Shown in pieces: positions 35,211 through 46,900 of a stretch of 64,000 bases of DNA. A program made the translations under genes and the position numbers. The stretch's first letter is position 1. Each line of letters opens with the position of its first letter. The DNA is taken from assembly GCF_026151205.1 (NCBI RefSeq), contig NC_087077.1, positions 17,902,475-17,966,474 on the forward strand, written 5' to 3'. This DNA is from Bolinopsis microptera (lineage: Eukaryota > Ctenophora > Tentaculata > Lobata > Bolinopsidae). The notes beneath the pieces were generated by a model. That model saw nothing but the letters and a program-made list of their open reading frames with translations. It did no database searches and was not told the origin of the DNA.

Positions 35211-38200
35211 GGGGGGGGGGGGGGGTGTCACGTCCGTCTATGTCCGCTTGTCTCATAGAATCCAAAAAGGACAGGACATAGGCGGACATAGGCGGACATA
35301 GGCGGACATAGGCGGACATAGACGGACATAGGTGGACATAGGCGGACATAGACGGACATAGGCGGACATTAATGGACACCTAAATTGCTAAATAAAATGT
35401 TCAATTTTTGCTGTTATAGGGGGATCATGTTTTTTGTCCGTTCGGTACCCTATATTTTCAAAACGGACAAAAAATATAGCGGACAAAAACGGACAAAAAT
35501 GGACAAAAACGGACAAAAATGGAAATAACATTTCTAGATGCTTCCTCCTCCTACTCTTCCTCCTCCTCCCCCTGGGTCTGTCGCTGTCGGACAGATGTCG
35601 CTGTCGGACAAGAGTCGTGTTACCGGTCTTCCTGATCTTCCTCAGTCCTCTTCCTCCTCCCCTCCTCAGTCCTCCTCCTACTCCTCCTCCTCGTCCTCAG
35701 TCCTCCTCATCAGTCCTCAACAGTCCTTCTCCTCCCCAGTCCTCCTCCTCCTCCTGAGTCCTCCTCCTGGGTCCTCCTCCTGGGTCCTCCTCCTCCTCTT
35801 CATCCTCCTCATCTTCCTCCTCAGTCCTCAGTCCTCCTCCTCATCCTTCTCCTCAGTCCTCCATCCTCCTCCTCAGTCCTCCCCCAGTCCCCCTCCTCCT
35901 CCTCCTATTCAGTCCTCCTCCTCCTCCTCCTCCTCCTTCTCAGTCCTCCTCCTCCTCCTCTTCCCTCTCAGTCATCCTCCTCAGCCATCCTCCTCAGTCC
36001 TCCTCAGTCCTCCTCCTCAGTCCTCCTCCTCCTGGGTCCTCCTCCTCCTCTTCATCCTCCTCCTCTTCCTCCTCGGTCCTCAGTCCTCCTCCTCCTGGGT
36101 CCTCCTCCTCATCCTTCTCATCAGTCCTCCTCCTCCCCAGTCCTCTCCCAGTCCCCCTCCTTCTCCTCCTCCTATTCAGTCCTCCTCCTCCTCCTCCTCC
36201 TCAGTTCTCCTCAGTCCTCCTTCTCATTTCTCCTAAGTCCTCCTCCTGAGTCCTCCTCCTAAGTCCTCCTCCTGAGTCCTCCTCCTGAGTCCTCCTCCTC
36301 TTCCTTCTGAGTCCTCCTCCTGAGTCCTCCTCCTCCTCCCTCTCAGTCATCCTCCTCAGTCATCCTCCTCAGCCATCCTCCCCAGCCATCCTCCTCAGCC
36401 ATCCTCCTCAGTACTCCTCAGTCATCCTCCTTCTCAGTCATCGTCAGTCCTCCTCCTCAGTCCTCCTCCTCTTTCTGGGTCCTCCTCCTCCTCCTCCTCC
36501 TGGGTCCTCCTGGGTCTTCCTGATCCTCCTCAGTCCTCTTCCTCCTCCCCTCCTCAGTCCTCCTCCTACTCCTCCTCCTCGTCGGACAAAAATGGAAATA
36601 ACATTTCTAGATGCTTCCTCCTCCTACTCTTCCTCCTCCTCCCCCTGGGTCTTCCTGATCTTCCTCAGTCCTCTTCTTCCACCCCTCCTCAGTCCTCCTC
36701 CTACTCCTCCTCCTCGTCCTCAGTCCTCCTCATCAGTCCTCAACAGTCCTTCTCCTCCCCAGTCCTCCTCCTCCTCCTGAGTCCTCCTCCTGGGTCCTCC
36801 TCCTGGGTCCTCCTCCTCCTCTTCATCCTCCTCCTCTTCCTCCTCAGTCTTCAGTCCTCCTCCTCATCCTTCTCCTCAGTCCTCCATCCTCCTCCTCAGT
36901 CCTCCCCCAGTCCCCCTCCTCCTCCTATTCAGTCCTCCTCCTCCTCCTCCTCCTTCTCAGTCCTCCTCAGTCCTCCTCCTCCTCCTCTTCCCTCTCAGTC
37001 ATCCTCCTCAGCCATCCTCCTCAGTCCTCCTCAGTCCTCCTCCTCCTGGGTCCTCCTCCTCCTCTTCATCCTCCTCCTCTTCATCCTCCTCCTCTTCATC
37101 CTCGGTCCTCAGTCCTCCTCCTCCTGGGTCCTCCTCCTCATCCTTCTCATCAGTCCTCATCCTCCCCAGTCCTCTCCCAGTCCCCCTCCTTCTCCTCCTA
37201 TTCAGTCCTCCTCCTCCTCCTCCTCCTCAGTTCTCCTCAGTCCTCCTTCTCATTTCTCCTAAGTCCTCCTCCTGAGTCCTCCTCCTAAGTCCTCCTCCTG
37301 AGTCCTCCTCCTGAGTCCTCCTCCTCTTCCTTCTGAGTCCTCCTCCTGAGTCCTCCTCCTCCTCCCTCTCAGTCATCCTCCTCAGTCATCCTCCTCAGCC
37401 ATCCTCCCCAGCCATCCTCCTCAGCCATCCTCCTCAGTACTCCTCAGTCATCCTCCTTCTCAGTCATCGTCAGTCCTCCTCCTCAGTCCTCCTCCTCTTT
37501 CTGGGTCCTCCTCCTCCTCCTCCTCCTGGGTCCTCCTGGGTCTTCCTGATCCTCCTCAGTCCTCTTCCTCCTCCCCTCCTCAGTCCTCCTCCTACTCCTC
37601 CTCCTCGTCCTCAGTCCTCCTCATCAGTCCTCAACAGTTTTCCTCCTCCCCAGTCCTCCTCCTCCTCCTGGGGCCTTTTCCTGGGTCCTCCTCCTGGGTC
37701 CTCCTCCTGGGTCCTCCTCCTCCTGGGTCCTCCTTCTCCCTCTCAGTCCTTCTCCTCCTCCTCAGTCGTCTTCCTCCTCCTCCTCCCTCTCAGTCATCCT
37801 CCTCAGCCATCCTCCTCAGCCATCCTCCTCAGTCCTTCTCCTTCTCAGTCCTCCTCAGTCCTCCTCCTGAGTCCTCCTCCTCCTGAGTCCTCCTCCTGAG
37901 TCCTCCTCCTCCTCAGTCATCCTCCTCAGTTCTCCTCCTCCTCCTCCTAGGTCCTCTTTCTGGGTCCTCCTCCTCCTGGGTCTTCCTGATCCTTCTCCTC
38001 CCTCTCAGTCATCCTCCTCAGTCATCCTCCTCAGTCATCCTCCTCAGTCATCCTCCTCAGCCATCCTCCTCAGCCATCCTTCTCAGCCATACTCCTCAGT
38101 ACTCTTCAGTACTCTTCAGTCCTCAAAATGTTTGTCCGCTAATGTCCACCAATGTCCGCTAATGTCCACCAATGTCCGTCCGAGTCCGCCAATGTCCGTC

Positions 38201-38316
38201 CGAGTCCGCCAATGTCCGTCCGTGTCCGCCAATGTCCCAAAAAACACGTCCGTTGTCTCATAGAATCCAAAAAGGACAGGACATAGGCGGACATAGACGG
38301 ACATGACACCCCCCCC
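35211..38316. mobile_element. 3.1 kb TIR element filled with pyrimidine satellite
   Basis: The ends are inverted: a G run followed by TGTCACGTCCGTCTATGTCC at the left, and GGACATGACA followed by a C run at the right. Direct repeats CTATAAA flank it (35204-35210, 38317-38323), a likely target duplication. Both end regions carry multiple GGACATAGGC units and the shared core CATAGAATCCAAAAAGGACA. The interior is the CT-rich array described separately. There is no transposase. Related ends lie at 58205-58285 and 61715-61846. Confidence 0.8.
35535..38115 (+). repeat. 2.6 kb polypyrimidine satellite with 1.07 kb higher-order repeat
   Basis: The + strand is almost entirely C and T with short AG interruptions (TCCTCCTCAG, TCCTCCTGAG, GGGTCCTCC). 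A block that begins GGACAAAAATGGAAATAACA at 35510 starts again at 36583, and the same order of sub-motifs follows, so a unit of about 1073 bp was duplicated, with a third partial copy from about 37560. Apparent serine/proline ORFs are repeat artefacts. Confidence 0.92.
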
Positions 38317-38476
38317 CTATAAAACTTAGTGCGTGTGGTGCTGTTTAATTGCTTCCGAGCAATATAAACTACCGACACTTTGTACAGACGTCAAGTGCTC
38401 TAAACTCACACTCATTTGCTCAGTAGTGGCTCTAGAAGTTTTTGTTGTATTTCTGTTTTGGACAGTAATATTCCTG

Positions 38477-38569
38477 TGACGTCATGTGTCACGTATGACG
38501 TCATGTGTGACGTCATGTGTCACGTGATTGATACGTCACGTGATTAATTGTGACGTCATTTGTCACGTG
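38477..38569. promoter_or_regulatory. CRE and E-box cluster
   Basis: Within 93 bp there are four exact TGACGTCA palindromes (38477, 38496, 38508, 38551) and three CACGTG E-boxes (38521, 38537, 38564), with TGTCACGT spacers. Such sites bind CREB/ATF and bHLH or bZIP factors. The cluster lies in the large 5' intron of the spectrin-type gene, 2.3 kb upstream of first exons 1c and 1d. Confidence 0.6.
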
Positions 38570-40790
38570 ATTGATGGATTGCACATTGTACAATGACTCG
38601 TGATCACTGATAAGCACCTAATATGGATATGTGGTTATTGATAAGGAAACCTGTGTCATGATTCATGAATGATAACGAGACAGTATATTATACAATAATG
38701 CAATACATTTATAATATAACATATGTATTATTAGGAGTATTATTGGCAGACATGACAACAGTTGACCAATATACATTGCACTATAGCCTGCCAAATCAGT
38801 AATACAATTATAATTTATATCATGTACAATAGTATTTATACAACTATCACAATAGAAGTTTTAACAATGAGACTACCAACTAGTAGTAGTGAACTACTTC
38901 CTTCTTTGAGCCGCGAATATTAGATGTAATCAGTAATTCCATAATCTTTAAATATTATCTTCATTGTTCGATCATTTTCTTTCACGAGACCCGGCCTGGT
39001 GTTCTATTTCACTTTTCAGTAAAGCACTTTTCACTTCCGTTCTATCTGCGGTGTGTTGAACTCCCTTTCATTAACTTTAAGTTAATTGTACAGGGTGGGC
39101 CTTAATAGCTCAGTCACTGAGTGCCCAATTGAAATAATTCTTTCTGGTATGACTTACTATCACTACTGGTTCAGCTGTATTAGTGTAAGTTAAGCTGAAC
39201 TGTAGAAGTATTTTACCGCGTCAATGAACCTAGAAGTGATGACTGGTGTATTAAACTGCTGCCAGCTGTTGTAAACCGTTTGCAACGCTGTTAGAAGTAG
39301 CTACACTTCAAGTAGGTTACTTGGTGGGCGGTATTATTAGAGCTACTAGAATTGATATTTCGGTAGACCCATCCCATTCTCTGGAATGAATTCTACACTC
39401 GTCTCATTTCTGCGGGATAAAAGTGTACTCCTGGTTTTCTCACCTCATTACTTTTGATTTTGACTCGGATCCTATGCGTTTACTGAAGATAATGTCTTTA
39501 TTCATTAGGACAAATTGTTTAAATAACCAGTGAGTAATCGTTTTCTTCCGTCGCTTTCTTCCCGTATCTGCAGGTATCAACTATTAAACCATTTGTAAAC
39601 GCATATTACGTTTGTTGGTGCATTTCTAAGTTGATTTGTTGATTACTTTCAAATTCTAACATTGATCATATTATTTGCCTTTACAAATTACAATTGAATA
39701 GCAGATTCAATCTCGTAGCCCTGTCATATACTACTGCAGTCGGAGATGGAATCAGTGACAAACACTGCACCTATAGACCGACGGTAACGTTACTAACATA
39801 GTTAACATAATTAACATAGTTAACATAATTAACATAGTTAAACATGACTAACTTGGTAGATTGTTAACATGATTAATATGTACAATTCCGGAAATGTTAA
39901 CACTAAATACTTCTGATTAGGTTCTGTTTGCTGTTTATGATGGCTGGAAATATATGTTGAATAATTGTTGACGTTGCACGTTTGAATTAGAGGAGAACGC
40001 GCTGCTATGTTTGTCTCGATATGTGTATAATTATAGCTGTACAAATATAAGTCATAGTATGTGATTTGTTAATTCTTAAATTGGTCTATTTTTCTGACCG
40101 TGAGATTGCGAGATTGCGAAGTGCTTGTCGAATTTGAGTCGCTGAGTGTTAATTTATTATGAATTTATTGAGCATATCGAGGAAACATTTAGAAAATTCC
40201 CCACCCCTCCGGAATTGTGGTAAACAGTTTCTTAGGCCAGAAGTGAATATTTGTTTCTTTAATAAAAAATTATCACTTCTCTGTTTCAAACAGAGTGTTC
40301 TCGTGCCTTGTTCTAACGCCTACAATCTAAATTGTGGAGAGTTCTCGAAGCTTCTTAAAATTTCATTAATCAGATAGCCGCAGATTTTACATCAACCATT
40401 AGCTTACGGACAGTTGATAACTCATTTGTTGAGAATAAATCATATTCCGGACGGGCACCACACACTTCTAGTAGATCGTCAAATGCGAACAGATACAAAC
40501 AAATAAGTGTCGGTATAGACTATAGAATGTATAGATCCATCTGGATCTAGAATAAGCTTACTACTCTGAGAAGGATCTAGACAATATTTATTTTCAATTT
40601 TATGCATGACATGCAACTATAAATACTGACCTACTTATAGCCATTCATTGATATACAAGATTAGTAGCTAAATCGAATGTTGACTACTAAGCGTTGTTTC
40701 CTTGAGGCTTTATCTTAAAATTGAAACTAAAAACTTTGAAATTAATTTGTTGTCTTAACTTTCTGACAAGAAATTAAAAACGATCACCAG

Positions 40791-40897
40791 ATGAAATCTG
40801 ATCTACGAACCTTATTATATGTCACATTAGAACATTTCTTTGACCTACAAAATGAGACCACGCTCATTTCCATCAGAAAGAAAAATTCTTATTCAAG
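40791..40897 (+). CDS. Candidate first exon 1c of the spectrin-type gene
   Basis: The frame from the ATG at 40791 (MKSDLRTLL) runs 107 nt to AG|GTAAGT, a strong donor in phase 2 matching the CH1 exon. Joined, the junction reads NSYSRVESLAQ. A second ATG at 40852 lies in another frame and would not fit. Confidence 0.5.
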
Positions 40898-40976
40898 GTA
40901 AGTCCAGTTTACATAAGGCTCATTCCACTGATTTCCCAGCTAGCACAGACCACTAGAACCCCCCTCCTCTGATCAC

Positions 40977-43900
40977 ATGACCAATGACCATGATGGTGAT
41001 GGCGGAGCTTCTCCCTTCACCGTGTCCGTCCCTCCGCGAGACTACGAGGTAGAAGAGGATCCTGTCGGGAGGTCGTGTTCACTGACTGGTGATTATTGGG
41101 TGCAAGAGGAACCACCTGCCTTTAGGTGATCACCAGCAGCTACCTGTGTGTCATGTTTGTGTGATTTTACTAAAGCTACAATGTGTGCTGAACAGCTATA
41201 ATGTGTGGTTATATACTCACTATAATGTGTGACCAAGCTTAAGCTACGTGTGATAAAGCTGTGTTATTCCGCTGTTTGTGTTCAGACTTCAATGTGTGAC
41301 AAAGTTGTAGCTGTATGTGACAGTAAATCGCTGAGCGTGTGATTTCAAGAAATGAACGATTGAGTGAAAGAAGAGTGTTTTCACATAGGTTTGTTCTCCT
41401 CACAAGCACCATAGAACAATCTTGTCTTAAATGACTGTCTTCGTAGTAAAGAGTGATTTTCCGCGCCAGCATTTTTAGCAGTGAAGCCAATATAACTATA
41501 AGCATGAACTTTCAGATGACATTTTAAAATTCTCGATCCAGTGAATGCGAACTTCGTTAGATTCACGAACATGAAAATAAATACTTTTTTATCGCAAATT
41601 GGTTGATTTTGTATGTTATACACTAAGATTGAAATGGTCAATAATGATTGTAATGATGTTCATAACTCATCTCAACATTAATTAGAAATGATGGGTTAGA
41701 TTCGGTAATTACTAATTAGTGATTACTGATATCTTATGATCGAATGACTCTTCGAAAGAGCGTAATACAATTATTTAATAAATAATATAACTTTTTCTTG
41801 TGGTTGTTTATATCTCCGTGTTGATCGTACGAATTCTGCAAAACATTGATTTAGAAATTCTCAGTCTCAAAATTTAAATTCAAGCATGTGATAAATTATA
41901 TTTTAATTCTGTATATTTGAAGAGTTAACATAATATAAGCTTTAACTGATCCTCTTTTTAGTTTTATAATGTGCTATAATCTTCTCAGCACTAGTTTCAA
42001 ATTCTTGTTATCAAACAAGATTTGAACTCTTGATTCCGTGTAACTAATCTGTAAAAGATAACACCTCATCTCTTAACCTACCCTTCCTTTCCCAGGGTTG
42101 AAAGTTTGGCACAAGTGCGAGAAAAAGTGCAAAAGAAAACCTTCACTAGGTGGGCTAACATGAGTCTCAGCAAAAAGGATCAAATAAGAGATTTGTTTGA
42201 AGATTTGAAGTCTGGTACAACCCTGATAAAACTGATCAATATCCTGTCCGAATCTAGTCTTCGTCCTGAGCGAGGTTTGTTCACCGGTTGAGACAATGTA
42301 AAATATAAATACCACCGGGATTTGAATTGTAACTCTTTAAGTTCTTTACTTTAATTCGCCCTATGATTTTTCTCCAGCTTGTTTCCAAAAAATAAAAACG
42401 TTTTGGTTCCATCCTATGACTTATTCCTATGATCAATTCGCCTAAAGAGTAAACAGATAATCGTGATATTATATAATGGTCAATGTTGACTAGCCTGGCC
42501 ACAATTATAGTAAAATAAAACCAATTATTAATTAACTATTATCTCCCGACAGGTAGAATGGAGATTCATAACAGATCAAACATTGGTCGAGCTCTGGAGG
42601 CACTCTCAAAAGTTGATGTAAGTTTAGAAAATTAGTTCTAGTGCAAAAAAAATGAGCAGTACATAGGTACGTTTCGCCATTGGCACTGCCATGACAATCT
42701 TATATTTTAAACTCTCCTTTAATATCCTATTTTAAGCGTGATATTCTTCAGAAGCTGATCTCCTCATTTTATCAAATGTCCCTTTCTTCTCATCGCCTTA
42801 TTGATATCAAATATCAAATTTCGTGCCAATCTAGAATATACGTGCCTTATTGGTTGTGTGCTATAATCGCACAATATTATTTGCCATTGTATTCCCATAA
42901 TTTGCACTGACGATCGATTTTCATTAAAAATTTCTATTTCCATTGAACCGTTTAGTAAGCACACACATGCGTTTTAGGTTAAAAGCCTCCGCAATGCAAG
43001 GAAATTGTAATTATCCCATTATTGATAGGAACCATTAAGCTTTATCCAGGTCGGCTGCTCTCTGTAACCAATTGATCTTTTGTTTTAGTACGATCCTTAC
43101 TAATTGCTGGCACTAAGTACTGATTGGTATACGGTAGTGCCTACTGGACTGTTTGTAAACTTAGTAGATAGTTTACATTCTGTAGATAACATTGTATTGC
43201 CGTGTAGTTGCCGTGTAGTACAGTAAATCGCATCTTAGTTTATACAGAGATATGGTTTCTGTAGAAGATATTAAGTTCTAAGAGCAAGTAAGATTCTGTA
43301 CAATATAACAAAATCAGCTCTCTAGGATACTAGCTGTATTCTCTTGTTTTGTACTCGTATTCTGCTCAGGATCATGATTTGTATGGTATAGTAAGCTAGT
43401 TTAAAAAAGTTTGTCTAGTTACACGATGTGTCTTTCTCGGTTTAAAGAATGTGAAGCTAAAAGAATGTGAAGCTAGAGACTTTACCCTCCCTATAACTTT
43501 GTAATTGGTTAATTTGTTGATTATTTGTGGGGCTACGTTTCCTACCTAATTACTGTATGTACCTGCTTACAGCTTGTACAGCTTGTATAGCTTGTACAGT
43601 ATGAAGTGTGAAGTGTGTACATGCTCTGATTGTAGTGCTTCCCTTTCTTTGTCACTAGTTTGTTACTGTTTTAATAAGAACGTTGAGAAGCTGTTTTGTG
43701 CTGCTAGAGTATTTCTCCTCTGGGGTGTGGCTAGTACAAATTTACAAGAATACATTGTAATTACGTAAGCTTTACTCTTATCAAAGTAAACGAATTGCAC
43801 TAACTTTCAAAGAATACATTCTAATTACATATGCTTAGCGTGTACTGCTCGAAAATACCCACAATTACGAAGTTATTAATGCCGAAATGAGCCTAACCGT

Positions 43901-46900
43901 CCACTAACCACTTACAAACAGTGTTGATTACAATCTACATCGCTAGTTAAGGAATGCGAGAGAATGCACTAGAGAGTGCTAGAAGATTCTCTCGTTCTTA
44001 CGCTTACGACAGGTTACGTCAGCGGGTTTATACTACTGCTAACTATGGCTAAATATGTGCATTTGACAAGGTGTTCGCACCGAAACTCTGTTAACTTTCC
44101 ATGTGTATTTGTTGTATAGTTTTAACAAATTTATACCTAGTGCAGTGTAGACTACCCGTCGCTATAATTGAAATAAACGGTATTGAAATCGAACAGAGGG
44201 CACGTTATCAGTGATTAATACTTCATTTGACGGCATCAATAGTTGTGGATTTGATATTCAGTGCTCGACTGTAGTAGTAGCGACGCGTTTGTCGGTGATT
44301 GACGTCGTATCAGACATATTTAAAACCCTTTTGTCCAAGTTTGTTTTATGCTTTATGCATTGCACGTTCAGTTCATTGTATTTTGTTAGTGAAATGCTTC
44401 GATTTTACACACTGCATTAATATACCTGATAGTACCTCTTTATGTAAAATGTACTTGACGTAGGACCTGTTCAAATGGTGTGTGGATTGTACATACATCC
44501 AATTGTTTTCTCCTTTTCTCTTCACTTATATCGTAGTATTAATTTCTTGCCTTCGGTTGATAAGTTCTGTGCTGTGTTTAGCAATCGGTCTGTCACATTT
44601 CAGGAAAACTATGTAGAGTGCAATGCCTCCCTATCTCGGGGACTAGCGCTTACTTTTTATTTGCAGACTTCTACTCCCACTCTCACTTTCTGTCGCCTTC
44701 TCATACATAAAATTGTCTACTGTAGATTTAAGATAGAGTTTATAGTTCAACTCTTCTTTCAATCAATAATTAATAAACTAATCAATTAACCAATTAATTA
44801 ATTAACCACCTCACTCAGCCTCAACACGGCATCTCCATCTCTGCTATATACGAGGGTATCCCCAAGCTAACACTTGCTCTCTGCTGGCATCTCATCCTCC
44901 GATACTCTCACTTACAAGAACGAGATATGATGGGCGTATCTGCTGAGGTCCACTGCAAGTCAGTTTGTTGGATGTTTTTTTATTGTTCATAAACTATTTT
45001 TTACTTATCATTTATTTTATATCTATATTTTTTATTATTTACTTTCCATTGAATATGGATTAAAATGATTATATCATTTAATTGGATAATTGTCCCACAG
45101 GAACTGGTGCGGAGAGAACGCTGCAGGTTACGTAGGTCTAGAGAACATTGAGAAGGACTTCCTGGGAACCTGGATAACTGGCCTTGTTCTCCCCGCTATT
45201 ATCAGCAGGTCAGCCACTTCACTGGTGATATTAGTTTGTCTCAAGTAGGAGGATTCGAGTGGTCCTTGAAAGGTTGACGGTTGAAATTTCTGTAATAAGA
45301 GTCATAGTACGACGATCAAGTTCCCAGCCTTTATTTATTATGGTCCGGATCCTTCATCCGTGCTTCCCCTCCCCATTCTAATTTAAACACACCGATTATT
45401 CCCTCCGCAGAAATAAACCTGAACTGATTGATTACGCGGATATATACCACAACAAGACCCCTGAACAGAGGTTCGCCATAGCTTTTGGGCTTGTGGAGAA
45501 GAACTACTCAGTTCCTAAACTGCTGGATGTGGAGGGTTCGTTTATGTTTATTACATACAATTTAACTACTCTTCTTTATTACAGGCTTACAAATTTAATA
45601 CTCTTCTTTATTACAGGCTTACAAATTTAATACTCTTCGTTACACTGACATTCAATGTTTTAATCCGGCTGTGGCACTACTACTTCCGTCCCGTATATAT
45701 AACATAATTACATAATATAATTACATAACATAATTACATGATATTATAATTTATACATTTTCGGAGTTATTTTATTGTATGTATATAGTATGTATTAAGA
45801 TTATTGAGAATTAATTCCTGCGATTGATTATAAAATACCGCTACACAGTAACATATTAGTCTAATTAATTATTTTTTGCTTAATTGAACATGAATAGGTA
45901 CCCGGAATATTTGATAATTTACCAGTCCATTCTATGAAAAGTTATGTATAAAACCTTGATCAAAATCTTGTAATATACTATAACTTTATGTCATTTTCGT
46001 CTGATTGTTCATAGCTGTCACTCAGTGCGAGTACACTTTACATTAAATATCATCTCAGACATTTGTGAGTCAGAAAGTTTAACGAGTATATTTAGTATGG
46101 GTTAGTGTGAGTTGTTACGAGTTTCCTTACAAACTTCTGCTTCTCTGATTGTTCGCTTCTCACTTTATAAACTTTTGAAGTTTCCCACGAGTACCTTGTC
46201 CTTCGACCCTGTTGAACTACATCACTAACATCTGAATACTAAATTCATACTGGAATTCGGGTTGAAGTACCGTCTCCATCCCCTCTCTTCTTGCAACTTT
46301 GTAACTAGGACCTATGTTTGATGCGTTTATCTGGTTTTATTCAAACTCATCTATCGATGAATCCGATTTTGATTTGAATTCATATTATAAGTGAGTTATA
46401 TATCTCACAGAGATATAGTTAGTAAGTAAACCATTTGACGGAGATTTACTCCGTTACACACGTTAGTCGTTAGATACACTATATAGTAAAGAATTCAATT
46501 GCTCTACCTACAGTGACCATTTAGTCTAAGTCATTAAATGTCACACAATTTGATAGTAAACCAATTTTGTAATTTGAGGCTTCTGTCCTCTTGCAATTCT
46601 AAGTCTAGTGCTTTATTTCTGCGTCTAAATAATTGCCTCCCCACTTTAATTCCATGATATTAACGCTATAGAGAACACAGGTTGATATCGGGAAATATAA
46701 TCCATGAAACCTATAATAATGAATTCTACTTCTCCCCGACAGATATGAACAAGCAGCATATAGACGACCAAAGTGTGGTGACCTATCTGATGCTGCTGAA
46801 CAAGGTCCTGTCGGATAACGTGCCAGACATTCCACCGGCTATCGTGAAACTAAAACAACAACTCACCCATGGTACATATTTTACATATTCGGCATATTTT

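Noticed and set aside
35538-36236. Serine/proline-rich ORF in the CT satellite
   Set aside because: It is a consequence of TCC/CCT repeats; the frame breaks within each higher-order unit.
40852-40897. ATG at 40852 as start of exon 1c
   Set aside because: That frame ends in phase 1 at the donor and does not fit the CH1 exon; the frame from 40791 does.
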